From: CAYRDC01 sp964422925
Lineage (GTDB): Bacteria; Bacteroidota; Bacteroidia; Chitinophagales; S012-47
NCBI GenBank assembly: GCA_964422925.1
Contig: CAYRDC010000008.1
Span: forward strand, 53,189 to 117,188
Direction of reading: 5' to 3'
DNA length: 64,000 nt
The notes beneath the pieces were generated by a model that ran no database searches, was not told where the DNA came from, and saw nothing but the letters and a program-made list of their open reading frames with translations. This document shows, piece after piece, positions 25,776-34,822 of this stretch (position 1 is the stretch's first letter; each line of letters opens with the position of its first letter). The position numbers were made by a program, and so were the translations under genes.

Positions 25776-28220
25776 ATGCCCGCGAACAATCGATTTGTCG
25801 AAGTGATTTTGCCTTTGTCCCTGCCCGGGACCTATACCTATTTTGTGCCGGATGAATGGCAGGGCAGGCTGCGTCCCGGCCAGCGGGTTTTGGTTTCTTT
25901 CGGAAAGCGCAGGATCTATTCAGCCCTCGTTTACCGGATTCATGACCGGGAACCAGAAGCCTACCAGCCCAAGCCCATCCTGGAGGTGCTGGATACGGAA
26001 CCCATTGTATATGAATGGCAACTGGCTTTCTGGGACTGGATGGCCTCTTATTACCTGTGCCAGCCGGGTGATGTGATGAACGCGGCCCTGCCGGCCGGGT
26101 ACAAGCTCAGCAGCGAAACAGTAATCCTTCGCCACCCCGAAGCGGTCATCGATCCGGCTCTGCTGGATGATAAGGAATACCTGATCATGGAAGCCTTGCA
26201 GTTTCAGCAGGAATTGCGGCTGGAAGATGTGCAAGCCATCCTCGGGCAAAAGACCGTCTATCCGATATTGCAGCAATTGCTTGAGCGCAATATGCTGGTT
26301 TTTAAGGAAGAATTACGTCCGGGATACCGCCCGCGTTTGGTTTCTTACCTGCAGCTGACGCCTGACTATGAAACCCGGGACAAGCTGAAGGAATTGTTTG
26401 ACCAGCTGGAGAAGGCGCCCCGGCAGCTGGATATTCTCATGGCCTTCCTGCACTTACAGGATGACTCGGAGTATGTCCGGAAAAGTGAAGTTTTGAAAAC
26501 CAGCGGCAGCAGTGCCGGATCCCTGAAAGCCCTTATCCGGAAAGGCGTTTTTATTGAGATACAGCAGCCGGAGAGCCGCCTGCGCACCGGGGAAGCGGAA
26601 GGCGGGGGACCTTCATTGCTCACCCCTGCCCAGCAAAAAGCTCTGGAAGAAATCCGCGAAATACTGAAAGTGAAGCGCGTGGTTTTGCTGCACGGTATCA
26701 CTTCCAGCGGCAAAACGCAGGTGTACGCCCACATGATGGAGGAGGTGATTTCCCGCGGAAAGCAGGTATTGTACCTTTTACCGGAAATTGCCCTGACTAC
26801 CCAGATGATTGAGCGGTTGAGCCTTATCTTCGGGCACCGGGTTGGGGTTTACCACAGCCGTTTCAGCAACCACGAGCGGGTGGAAATCTGGCAAAAAGTG
26901 CTTAAACGGGAATATGACGTGATCCTGGGTGCCCGCTCGGCTTTGTTTCTCCCTTTCAACAAGCTGGGCATGATCGTGGTGGATGAAGAACATGACTCTT
27001 CATTCAAGCAATACGATCCTGCGCCCCGGTATCATGCCCGCGACAGCGCCATTTACCTGGCCGGTCAACTGGGCGTGCCGGTCATTCTCGGCTCGGCCAC
27101 CCCGGCCGTGGAAACCATTTACAACGCGCGAAGCGGAAAGTTCGGCATCGTGCGGCTGAACGAACGGTACGGAGCCATCCGGCTGCCGAAAGTCGAAGTC
27201 ATACCGCTCCTGAAGTTTAAAAATGCCGGAGTGATCAGCCCACCGCTCCGCGAAGCCGTTCAAAAAGCCCTGGATCAGAAAGAGCAGGTCATTCTTTTCC
27301 GTAACAGACGCGGCTATGCGCCCATGCTTGTCTGCAATCAGTGCGGGTATGTGCCGCAATGCAAAAACTGTGACGTCAGCCTGACGTATCACAAGCAGTT
27401 TAACGAACTGCACTGTCATTACTGCAATGCCCGCCAGAAACCCATCATAATATGCCCTGCCTGCGGCAGCCATGACATCCGGGAACAGGGGTTTGGCACC
27501 GAGAGGGTGGAAGATGAACTGAAAACGCTCTTTCCGGAAGCCAGGGTAGCCCGGTTGGATTATGACGCCACCCGCGGAAAACACGGGTTTGAAAAAATCA
27601 TCGGCCGGTTTGAGCAGCGCGAAATTGATATCCTGGTCGGTACCCAAATGGTTACCAAGGGCCTGGATTTCGACCATGTATCACTGGTGGGTATCCTGAA
27701 TGCCGACCATTTGCTGCATTACCCGGACTTCCGGGCCGATGAGCGCGGGTTTCAGATCATGCTCCAGGTCAGCGGCCGCTCCGGACGCAAAAACAAACAA
27801 GGGCTGGTCATGATCCAGGCGCGGGAAACCTCGCACCCGGTGATTGGCTGGGTGATTGGCAACCAGCTGGATGCTTTTTACGAACACGAGCTCGGGGAGC
27901 GCAAAGCGTTCCGGTATCCGCCCTTTACGCGGCTGATTTACCTGCATTTGAAGCATCGCGACCGGAAAACCGTGCGGGAAGCCGCCCGCCTGGTGTATAA
28001 GATCTTACGTCAGACCCTCGGGCAGCGGGTGTATGAGCCGGTGCCCCCGCTGATCGGGCGGGTACGCAACCAGTACCTGCTGCACATTATGATCAAGCTG
28101 GAAAAAAACCGGAAAATACTTGAAGAAACCCGGAAGCTGATCCGTTCCCTGCCGGCTGTATTACACCAGCAACCCCACCTGCGTGGGGTGGTGATTATTC
28201 CGGATGTGGACCCCTGGTAG
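25776..28220 (+). CDS. priA: Primosomal replication protein PriA helicase
   Basis: PriA reloads the replisome at stalled forks, as a 3'-5' superfamily 2 helicase. The 814-residue form starts MPANNRFVEVILPLSLPGTY, matching the N-terminal 3'-DNA-binding domain. Walker A is HGITSSGKTQVY and the DExH box is VVDEEHDSSFKQYDP. Eight cysteines in two zinc sites lie between CNQCGYVPQCKNC and CPACGS. QVSGRSGRKNKQG is motif VI. Starts at 25731 (TTG) or 25743 would add 15 or 11 residues; the ATG at 25776 fits the family better. Confidence 0.95.
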   Translation: MPANNRFVEVILPLSLPGTYTYFVPDEWQGRLRPGQRVLVSFGKRRIYSALVYRIHDREPEAYQPKPILEVLDTEPIVYEWQLAFWDWMASYYLCQPGDVMNAALPAGYKLSSETVILRHPEAVIDPALLDDKEYLIMEALQFQQELRLEDVQAILGQKTVYPILQQLLERNMLVFKEELRPGYRPRLVSYLQLTPDYETRDKLKELFDQLEKAPRQLDILMAFLHLQDDSEYVRKSEVLKTSGSSAGSLKALIRKGVFIEIQQPESRLRTGEAEGGGPSLLTPAQQKALEEIREILKVKRVVLLHGITSSGKTQVYAHMMEEVISRGKQVLYLLPEIALTTQMIERLSLIFGHRVGVYHSRFSNHERVEIWQKVLKREYDVILGARSALFLPFNKLGMIVVDEEHDSSFKQYDPAPRYHARDSAIYLAGQLGVPVILGSATPAVETIYNARSGKFGIVRLNERYGAIRLPKVEVIPLLKFKNAGVISPPLREAVQKALDQKEQVILFRNRRGYAPMLVCNQCGYVPQCKNCDVSLTYHKQFNELHCHYCNARQKPIIICPACGSHDIREQGFGTERVEDELKTLFPEARVARLDYDATRGKHGFEKIIGRFEQREIDILVGTQMVTKGLDFDHVSLVGILNADHLLHYPDFRADERGFQIMLQVSGRSGRKNKQGLVMIQARETSHPVIGWVIGNQLDAFYEHELGERKAFRYPPFTRLIYLHLKHRDRKTVREAARLVYKILRQTLGQRVYEPVPPLIGRVRNQYLLHIMIKLEKNRKILEETRKLIRSLPAVLHQQPHLRGVVIIPDVDPW

Positions 28221-28231
28221 GCCTTTCAGGG

Positions 28232-28663
28232 TTATACGCTTACAATCCGCAATTGCCTTTTGACTAACAAGTTCCGCAAATCGCCTTCCTGGCGTACCAC
28301 GAACTCAATGATCCCGACCTTGCTGTTTGTTTTGGTTCGAAGCCATACCGTATAAACTGCCCCGGGTTCAAAAGGGATGTTTGCCACATCTTCCGGGTTC
28401 AGCCATTCATAGGAGGGATCCAGGTACTGGATGCCGCCCTGGATATCCTCCAAGTCGATATGGGCGCGTGCTTCGGGGTCTGTAAACTGCGCCAGGCCGT
28501 CTGCCGTAGGCGTGGCCTGGGTAAAGAAGCTGATATAGTTGTTTATGGCCCGCTGGACAAGCGCCTGCTTGTTGGCTTCGTAGTCAAAAGATCCCTGCGC
28601 CTGGACGAGTGGGATCACTCCGAATATTAAAAGTACAGGAATTAATGGGGTGAACCGTTTCAT
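28232..28663 (-). CDS. Small secreted protein, unknown
   Basis: A 143-residue protein with a clear signal peptide (hydrophobic LIPVLLIFGVIPLVQA, cleavage after AQA-like residues near 23). The mature part, about 120 residues, has no motif I recognise; its end is strand-rich (VYTVWLRTKT, VGIIEFVVRQ). It follows ispG on the minus strand after about 109 nt and may be a separate unit. Confidence 0.65.
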   Translation of the reverse strand: MKRFTPLIPVLLIFGVIPLVQAQGSFDYEANKQALVQRAINNYISFFTQATPTADGLAQFTDPEARAHIDLEDIQGGIQYLDPSYEWLNPEDVANIPFEPGAVYTVWLRTKTNSKVGIIEFVVRQEGDLRNLLVKRQLRIVSV

Positions 28664-28772
28664 GGGCTGTGAATTTAGAACCTAAATTACAAAGAAAACT
28701 GCACTTAAACCTAGTCTGTGGGCGATGCGTTTTGCGTCTGGTTTGCGGGAACCGGGTGCATTCATTGCGGAA

Positions 28773-30707
28773 TCAGGTTGGTTCCACCCAGCGGCCGTCC
28801 GAACGGATAAGGTCAATCAGGGCATCCAGTGCCCTGGCGGAAGGAATATTGCGTTGCACGATTTCCCGGCCACGATAAAGGGTAACCCGGCCCGGGCCGC
28901 TTCCCACGTACCCGTAATCTGCGTCCACCATTTCCCCGGGACCATTCACGATGCATCCCATAATGGCGATTTTAAGACCCTTCAGGTGGCTGGTCCGTGC
29001 CCGGATGCGGGCAGTGGTTTCCTGCAGGTCGAACAAAGTGCGTCCACAAGACGGACAACTAATATATTCCGTGCGGGATATGCGCATGCGGGTTGCCTGC
29101 AATATGCCAAAAGCCACCTGGTTCACGAATTCATCGCTTCCGCAATTTTCTGCCGCAAGAAACAGGCCATCTCCCAGGCCTTCAATGAGCAAAGCGCCCG
29201 TATCGGTGGCGCTGTCCAGAATAAACCGGTCGCAGGTCAGGTTGCCGTAAGCCCTGCCGATAATGACAGGTACATCGCAACCGGCTTCCATTAACCGGAC
29301 AAACAGCCTCCGCTGCTCCGCCATTCCATGCTGGTTGTAAGTATCTATCAGCAGAACAGCCGTTGGGTCCTTTTTCAGCTTTTGTACCAGCTTGTCATCC
29401 AGCACGGAGAGGGTAGTGTAAATCAGATTCATTTCCGGATGAAGTTCCACCCCCGCAAGATATTGATCGGGCTGCAGGAATGGATGGGTCCGGGGCCGGT
29501 CTTTGCGTTGCAACCAGGTAGCGTGGCTGCAGATTACGGCCAGCGAGCCGGGAAGGGGAAAATCAATGGGCTGCCTGTCGGTGAAGAGATAATCGCAGGC
29601 GCTGTCAGACACGGCCCATTTGTCTTCCTCTTCGAGGTAAGTATATCCCAGCGCTGCCAGGTCGGAAATCCTGATTTCCGGTTTCAGGCTGAAGTCGGCC
29701 ATCACCACCGGAACCTGTCCGCCCCCAATGTTGAGCACTTTCCGGGACGGCCTGCGCTGGAAGCTAAAAGGATTAATGGGGTAATGCCTGACGGCAGGGA
29801 TGGGGTCATGGTTTTTCCTGTTTTCGTAGCGTTCTACCAATGCCCGGGCCACCGGTACTTCGGCTTCTGGTTCTTCGGTCAGGGAAACGCGGATGGTGTC
29901 ACCCAGGCCGTCTTCCATCAGCGTGCCTATGCCTATGGCTGATTTAATGCGCCCGTCTTCCCCTTCCCCGGCTTCGGTTACCCCCAGGTGCAGCGGGTAA
30001 ATCCTGCCGGTTTCCATCATCCGGTTGACCAGCAGCCGGTAAGCCTGCACCATCACCTGCGGATTGCTGGCTTTCATGGAGAGGACGATCTGCTGAAAAC
30101 CTGCTTCTTCGCAAATCTGAACGAATTCCATAGCCGATTCCACCATGCCTTCGGGCGTGTCCCCGTACCGGCTCATGATCCGGTCTGACAGGGATCCATG
30201 GTTGGTGCCGATGCGCATGGCCGTGCCGTATTCCTTGCAGACCTTTACCAGTGGCAGAAAGCGTTCCCGGATACGCTCTAACGCTGCTTCGTACTCGGAA
30301 TCGGAATATTCGCGCAGCTGGAATTTTTTTTTATCGGCAAAATTGCCGGGATTGATGCGCACCTTTTCCACCAACCGGGCGGCCGTCAGCGCGGCATTGG
30401 GGGTAAAGTGAATATCAGCAATCAGCGGTGTGTCAAACCCGGCAGCGCGCACTGTTTTTTTGATAGGCTCCAGGTTTTCTGCCTCGCGCAGGCTGGGAGC
30501 CGTTATGCGGACATAATCGCAGCCGGCCTCAATGAGGCGTATGGTCTGGGCTACAGTGGCTTTTGTGTCCATGGTGTCGGTGGTAGTCATGGACTGGACG
30601 CGCACGGGGAACCCGTAACCCAAAGGAACATCTCCGATGTCAACGCGAAGTGTTTGCAGGCGTTCGTAGCGAACCAGGCTTGGGCAATACAGGCTGTTTT
30701 TGATCAT
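28773..30707 (-). CDS. ispG: 4-hydroxy-3-methylbut-2-enyl-diphosphate synthase IspG, long form
   Basis: Catalyses the penultimate step of the MEP isoprenoid pathway, converting MEcPP to HMBPP with a [4Fe-4S] cluster. The 644 residues are far longer than the 372 of E. coli IspG. The N-terminal TIM barrel is complete (VDIGDVPLGYGFPVRVQSMT, RINPGNFADKKKFQ). About 270 residues are then inserted before the cluster domain. The ligands are C551 and C554 (CPSC), C585 in GCIVNGPGE and E592, with the same spacing of cysteine to glutamate as in E. coli. The inserted domain is the type found in Bacteroidota, Chlamydia and plants. An SDR gene lies 9 nt upstream. Confidence 0.96.
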   Translation of the reverse strand: MIKNSLYCPSLVRYERLQTLRVDIGDVPLGYGFPVRVQSMTTTDTMDTKATVAQTIRLIEAGCDYVRITAPSLREAENLEPIKKTVRAAGFDTPLIADIHFTPNAALTAARLVEKVRINPGNFADKKKFQLREYSDSEYEAALERIRERFLPLVKVCKEYGTAMRIGTNHGSLSDRIMSRYGDTPEGMVESAMEFVQICEEAGFQQIVLSMKASNPQVMVQAYRLLVNRMMETGRIYPLHLGVTEAGEGEDGRIKSAIGIGTLMEDGLGDTIRVSLTEEPEAEVPVARALVERYENRKNHDPIPAVRHYPINPFSFQRRPSRKVLNIGGGQVPVVMADFSLKPEIRISDLAALGYTYLEEEDKWAVSDSACDYLFTDRQPIDFPLPGSLAVICSHATWLQRKDRPRTHPFLQPDQYLAGVELHPEMNLIYTTLSVLDDKLVQKLKKDPTAVLLIDTYNQHGMAEQRRLFVRLMEAGCDVPVIIGRAYGNLTCDRFILDSATDTGALLIEGLGDGLFLAAENCGSDEFVNQVAFGILQATRMRISRTEYISCPSCGRTLFDLQETTARIRARTSHLKGLKIAIMGCIVNGPGEMVDADYGYVGSGPGRVTLYRGREIVQRNIPSARALDALIDLIRSDGRWVEPT

Positions 30708-30716
30708 GTCTTCTTG

Positions 30717-31424
30717 TTACAGGTCGCCTTTCAGCGGCCGGACAACCAATTCTTCCACCACAGAGCGGGCCGGCATCTGCCAGGCCCCGAAAATCATTTC
30801 CGCGATATCCTCAGGCTGCATGAACCGGTCTTTCGGGAAGCCGCTCCCCGCCCAGGAATCAGTATTCACGGCTCCGGGCATTACGGCTGTCACGCGGATG
30901 CTTTTCCCGATCAGTTCCTGCCGCAAAGATTTGCTGAAAGCACGCAGGGCAAATTTGGTCATAGCGTAGCTGCCCCCGTTCGGGTAATAATCCAGGCTGG
31001 CGATGGAGCAGATATTGAAAATGTGCCCGGTGCCAGGTTTAATGTGGTTTTTCAGGGCCCGGGTCAGCCAGTACGGACCGAACACATTGAGCGCCATCAT
31101 ATATTCCAGCCGGCCATCCTCCTCTTCCAGCACCTTGCCGCCCAGGTACTTTCCCGCGTTATTGACCAATACTTCTATGGAACCCCATTGTTGGATCACC
31201 GTTTCGGCAAGGAGCTCATTTCCTTCGCGCTGCGATAAGTCGGCCGCCACGGAAAGAACCGATATGCCGGGAAACGATTGTTTCAGTTCATTTTCCAGCG
31301 ACTCCAGGCGGTTTTCGTTGCGTGCGCATACGGCCAGGTCAAATCCTTCCGAAGCGAAGCGGAATGCGATGGCACGACCTATACCACGGGTGGCCCCGGT
31401 AATTACAGCTTTCGGTTTTCCCAT
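30717..31424 (-). CDS. Short-chain dehydrogenase/reductase
   Basis: An NAD(P)-dependent oxidoreductase of the classical SDR family, 235 residues. The cofactor motif is TGATRGIGRAIAF; NNAG follows, and the catalytic set is S in ICSIASL with YxxxK in YAMTKFAL. R in the acidic-helix position (CARNENR) hints at NADPH. It is the upstream member of a minus-strand pair with ispG. The substrate is unknown. Confidence 0.88.
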   Translation of the reverse strand: MGKPKAVITGATRGIGRAIAFRFASEGFDLAVCARNENRLESLENELKQSFPGISVLSVAADLSQREGNELLAETVIQQWGSIEVLVNNAGKYLGGKVLEEEDGRLEYMMALNVFGPYWLTRALKNHIKPGTGHIFNICSIASLDYYPNGGSYAMTKFALRAFSKSLRQELIGKSIRVTAVMPGAVNTDSWAGSGFPKDRFMQPEDIAEMIFGAWQMPARSVVEELVVRPLKGDL

Positions 31425-31458
31425 AGATTCATCCGGTTCGTGTTTGCCAAAAATACGG

Positions 31459-31466
31459 TAATTTTG
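31459..31466 (+). promoter_or_regulatory. -7 box of the mlaEF promoter
   Basis: TAATTTTG matches TAnnTTTG exactly. It lies 23 nt before the ATG of mlaE, in the gap to the divergent SDR gene. A clear -33 TTTG at the right distance was not found. Confidence 0.55.
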
Positions 31467-31489
31467 GATGCGCCAGCCACCGCGGTTTT

Positions 31490-32227
31490 ATGCGTTTGTT
31501 TTACCATATAGGCAAGTACTTTATCATGCTCGGCCAACTCTTCCGGAGGCCGGAGAAAGTACGAATGTACTGGCGGGAGATGATGCGGCAGATGAATGAC
31601 CTTGGCGTAGGTTCCCTGCCGATTGTCGCTATGGTAAGCTTCTTTATCGGTGCGGTGACTGCCGTGCAAACGGCTTTTCAGTTACTCAACAGCTTTATCC
31701 CGGATTATTACGTGGGCTTCATCGTGCGCGATTCCATGTTGCTGGAACTGGCTCCGACTATTTCCTGCCTCGTGCTGGCCGGTAAAATAGGCAGTAATGT
31801 GGCTTCTGAACTGGGCAGTATGCGCATTACCGAACAGATCGATGCCCTGGAGATTATGGGGGTGAATACGGTAGGCTACCTGATTGGCCCCAAAATAATC
31901 GGAGCCGTTATTATGATTCCTTTCCTGGTGATTTTAGCCGCCTTTCTGGGTATGCTGGGCGGTTATATAGCGGTGGCCGCTTCCAGTGCCGTAGAAAATC
32001 CATTGTACATCAAAGGGCTCCTGGTTTGGTTTAAACCATACTACATCAATTTTATGATCATCAAATCCGTTGTGTTTGCCTTTCTGATCACGTCCATCAG
32101 CTCTTACCATGGATATTACGTGCAGGGCGGTGCCCTTGAAATCGGTCGTGCGAGTACCAGGGCTGTGGTTTACAGCAGTATGGCGATCCTGGTGGCGGAT
32201 TACATACTGGCAACGTTACTGACATGA
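31490..32227 (+). CDS. mlaE: Lipid-transport ABC permease MlaE
   Basis: Membrane subunit of an ABC transporter of the MlaE/YrbE family, which moves phospholipids between the two membranes. The 245 residues have five to six helices. Family signatures include VGSLPIVAMVSFFIGAVTAV, RDSMLLELAPTISCLVLAGK, and the coupling-helix segment GSNVASELGSMRITEQIDAL. The ATGA overlap joins it to mlaF. No MlaD-like substrate-binding gene lies next to it. Confidence 0.92.
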   Translation: MRLFYHIGKYFIMLGQLFRRPEKVRMYWREMMRQMNDLGVGSLPIVAMVSFFIGAVTAVQTAFQLLNSFIPDYYVGFIVRDSMLLELAPTISCLVLAGKIGSNVASELGSMRITEQIDALEIMGVNTVGYLIGPKIIGAVIMIPFLVILAAFLGMLGGYIAVAASSAVENPLYIKGLLVWFKPYYINFMIIKSVVFAFLITSISSYHGYYVQGGALEIGRASTRAVVYSSMAILVADYILATLLT

Positions 32228-32988
32228 TCCAGGTAGAACATATCAACAAATCCTTTGACGGCACCCACGTGCTTTACGACATATCTGCCGAGTTTGAACG
32301 AGGCAAAACCAACCTGATTATCGGAAAGAGTGGCAGCGGAAAAACCGTGCTGGTGAAGTGTATCATTGGCCTGGAGTGGGTCGATAGCGGTAAAATTTAT
32401 TACGGAGGTCAGGACTTTACCGCCATGAATTCAGGTCAACGCAGGGAAATCCGGACCCAAATCGGAATGCTGTTCCAGGGTGGTGCGTTGTTCGACAGCC
32501 TTTCGGTGGAAAACAACATCATGTTTCCGCTGCACATGTTTACCCACCTAACCTATAAAGAAAAACTAAACCGGGTGAATGAATGCCTGGAACGGGTAAA
32601 CCTGGCCGGGGAAAACAAAAAATTCCCGTCTGAGCTTAGCGGAGGAATGCGCAAGCGGGTGGGAATCGCCCGGGCTATTGTTATGCAGCCCAAATACCTG
32701 TTTTGCGATGAACCCAATTCCGGGCTGGACCCAAAAACAGCATTGGTGATCGATCAGCTGATCCGCGAAATAACCATAGAATACAACATCACGACAATCA
32801 TCAATACCCATGATATGAACTCCGTGATGGAGATCGGGGAAAATATCATATTCCTGCACGAAGGCAGGTGTATATGGCGGGGTGATAAACACCAGGTCCT
32901 GCGGGCTGAAAACGAGGAGCTCGAAAGTTTCATTTTTGCCTCTGAATTTCTCAAAAAGGCCCGCAAGTCCATGCTGCCTGAAAAATAA
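32224..32988 (+). CDS. mlaF: Lipid-transport ABC ATPase MlaF
   Basis: The ATPase partner of MlaE. The 254 residues show Walker A GKSGSGKTVL, the Q-loop in GMLFQGGALF, signature ELSGGMRKRVGIARA, Walker B YLFCDEPNSGLDP and the H-loop in NTHDM. Its start overlaps the mlaE stop (ATGA), so translation is probably coupled. The next gene, sucD, has its own promoter. Confidence 0.93.
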   Translation: MIQVEHINKSFDGTHVLYDISAEFERGKTNLIIGKSGSGKTVLVKCIIGLEWVDSGKIYYGGQDFTAMNSGQRREIRTQIGMLFQGGALFDSLSVENNIMFPLHMFTHLTYKEKLNRVNECLERVNLAGENKKFPSELSGGMRKRVGIARAIVMQPKYLFCDEPNSGLDPKTALVIDQLIREITIEYNITTIINTHDMNSVMEIGENIIFLHEGRCIWRGDKHQVLRAENEELESFIFASEFLKKARKSMLPEK

Positions 32989-32997
32989 ACCGGGCAT

Positions 32998-33028
32998 TTT
33001 GCCGCTATTTCCAATTCAGTTAACTTAG
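32998..33028 (+). promoter_or_regulatory. sucD promoter
   Basis: TTTG at 32998-33001, a 19-nt spacer and TAACTTAG at 33021-33028. The -7 box has one mismatch to TAnnTTTG, but the full spacing fits. The start would lie near 33035, before the purine-rich AGGAGGT at 33049-33055. Confidence 0.6.
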
Positions 33029-33070
33029 CACTCCTTAATTAAGCCTTCAGGAGGTAAAAAAAATATTGCA

Positions 33071-33955
33071 ATGAGTGTATTAGTGAACAAGGATTCGCGG
33101 GTCATTATCCAGGGTTTTACGGGGAAGGAGGGAACCTTCCATGCACAGCAAATGATAGAGTACGGAACGAATGTGGTGGGTGGCGTTACTCCCGGTAAAG
33201 GAGGGCAAACACATCTCGACCGGCCGGTATTCAATACCGTTGAAGAAACCGTAAAACAAGCCGGAGCCGATACCTCTGTCATTTTTGTACCCCCGGCCTT
33301 TGCAGCGGATGCCATCATGGAAGCGGCCGATGCGGGAATAAAAGTCATTATCTGCATCACGGAAGGTATTCCGGTTCAGGATATGGTAAAGGTTAAGGAA
33401 TACCTGCGCGATAAAGACTGTCGGCTGGTAGGGCCAAACTGCCCGGGCGTAATCACCCCGGAAGAAGCCAAATGCGGCATTATGCCCGGGTTTATTCACA
33501 GGAAAGGCACTATTGGCATTGTATCGCGCAGCGGAACACTTACTTACGAAGCCGTGGACCAGGTCACCAAAGCAGGTCTCGGGCAGAGCACTTGCATTGG
33601 CATTGGCGGTGACCCCATCGTAGGCACTACCACACTGGATGCCATCCGCCTGCTGATGGAAGATCCGCAAACCGAAGGCATTATTATGATTGGTGAAATT
33701 GGCGGCAACATGGAAGCCGAAGCCGCCTACTGGATTCGCGATCACGGCACCAAACCGGTGGTGGGTTTCATAGCCGGGCAAACCGCTCCAAAAGGACGCA
33801 GAATGGGGCATGCCGGGGCCATCATCGGGGGCAAAGCCGATACGGCTGCTGCCAAAATGGAAATTTTGCGCAAATGTGGCGTAAAAGTGGTCGAATCACC
33901 TGCCTATATCGGGCAAGCCATGGCCGAAGCCTTGCAGAAAGTAAAAGCCGGATAA
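33071..33955 (+). CDS. sucD: Succinyl-CoA ligase (ADP-forming) alpha subunit
   Basis: The TCA-cycle enzyme that interconverts succinyl-CoA and succinate with nucleotide synthesis. The 294-residue subunit binds CoA and carries the phospho-histidine. SVLVNKDSRVIIQGFTGKEG leads into a CoA-binding Rossmann domain. GIGGDPIVGTTTLDAIRLL and the active-site region GHAGAIIGGKADTAAAKMEI are typical. The beta subunit gene sucC is absent here. An AGGAGGT lies 15 nt before the ATG, too far for normal Shine-Dalgarno use. Confidence 0.96.
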   Translation: MSVLVNKDSRVIIQGFTGKEGTFHAQQMIEYGTNVVGGVTPGKGGQTHLDRPVFNTVEETVKQAGADTSVIFVPPAFAADAIMEAADAGIKVIICITEGIPVQDMVKVKEYLRDKDCRLVGPNCPGVITPEEAKCGIMPGFIHRKGTIGIVSRSGTLTYEAVDQVTKAGLGQSTCIGIGGDPIVGTTTLDAIRLLMEDPQTEGIIMIGEIGGNMEAEAAYWIRDHGTKPVVGFIAGQTAPKGRRMGHAGAIIGGKADTAAAKMEILRKCGVKVVESPAYIGQAMAEALQKVKAG

Positions 33956-34032
33956 CCAGCTCCGGAAAAATATTGATTTGCTGGTAGTTACATTTCAGCT
34001 TGCGTTTACCGCGCTGAAGCAAGGCTACAGGG

Positions 34033-34068
34033 TTTGTCTGTTTCCTTTATTTTTACCGCTAAATTTTG
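34033..34068 (+). promoter_or_regulatory. Possible fabG promoter
   Basis: TTTG at 34033-34036, 23 nt, then TAAATTTTG at 34060-34068. The -7 box has one extra base compared with TAnnTTTG and the spacer is at the long end, so this is weak. Confidence 0.3.
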
Positions 34069-34075
34069 AAAAACA

Positions 34076-34822
34076 ATGAACATGCTTCAAGGGAAAACAG
34101 CTATAGTAACCGGTGCAGCGCGGGGCATCGGGCGGGTAATAGCCAAGACTTTTGCACAAAACGGGGCCAATGTGGCTTTCTCCGATATTGCGCTCAGCGA
34201 GCATACCGAATCGTTGGAAAAAGAACTCAACGATTTGGGCGTGAAAGCAAGGGCCTACGCCTCCGATGCCAGCAGTTTTACCTCCAGTGAAGAGTTTGTA
34301 AACCAAGTGCTGGAAGACTTCGGACAGGTAGATATCCTGGTCAATAATGCCGGGATAACCCGCGATAACCTCCTACTACGCATGACCGAGGAAAACTGGG
34401 ACCAGGTGATCAGGATTAACCTCAAATCAGTGTTTAACCTCACGAAGCAGGTCCTACGCCCTATGATGAAGGCACGTTCGGGATCGATCATCAATATTTC
34501 GTCCGTGGTTGGTGTGATGGGCAATGCCGGCCAGGCCAATTATTCGGCTTCCAAGGCAGGGATCATTGGGTTTACCAAAAGCATGGCCAAGGAACTGGGC
34601 GGCCGGAATATCCGGGTTAATGCCGTAGCACCGGGTTTTATCCAGACAGCTATGACGGATAAACTGAGCGAGGAAATCAGGCAGGAATATTTCAGAAATA
34701 TACCTTTAAAACGATTCGGAACACCGGAAGAGGTGGCCAATGTATGCCTGTTCCTGGCCAGTGATTTGTCATCCTATGTTTCCGGCCAGGTAATCAATGT
34801 GTGCGGGGCTCTGCTTACCTAA
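34076..34822 (+). CDS. fabG: 3-oxoacyl-ACP reductase FabG
   Basis: An SDR enzyme that reduces 3-oxoacyl-ACP with NADPH in fatty-acid elongation. The 248 residues have TGAARGIGRVIAKTFAQNGA, NNAGITRDNLLLRMTEENWD, catalytic serine in NISSVVGVMGNAGQAN, and YSASKAGIIGFTKS. The C-terminal ASDLSSYVSGQVINVCGAL is typical of FabG, which separates it from other SDRs. Its stop overlaps the stop of the convergent YghO-like gene. Confidence 0.9.
   Translation: MNMLQGKTAIVTGAARGIGRVIAKTFAQNGANVAFSDIALSEHTESLEKELNDLGVKARAYASDASSFTSSEEFVNQVLEDFGQVDILVNNAGITRDNLLLRMTEENWDQVIRINLKSVFNLTKQVLRPMMKARSGSIINISSVVGVMGNAGQANYSASKAGIIGFTKSMAKELGGRNIRVNAVAPGFIQTAMTDKLSEEIRQEYFRNIPLKRFGTPEEVANVCLFLASDLSSYVSGQVINVCGALLT

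Noticed and set aside
33031..33055. Hairpin CTCCT/AGGAG that could hide the Shine-Dalgarno-like AGGAGGT before sucD
   Set aside because: The promoter at 32998-33028 places the transcript start near 33035, so the left arm would be largely outside the RNA. The AGGAGGT is also 15 nt from the ATG.
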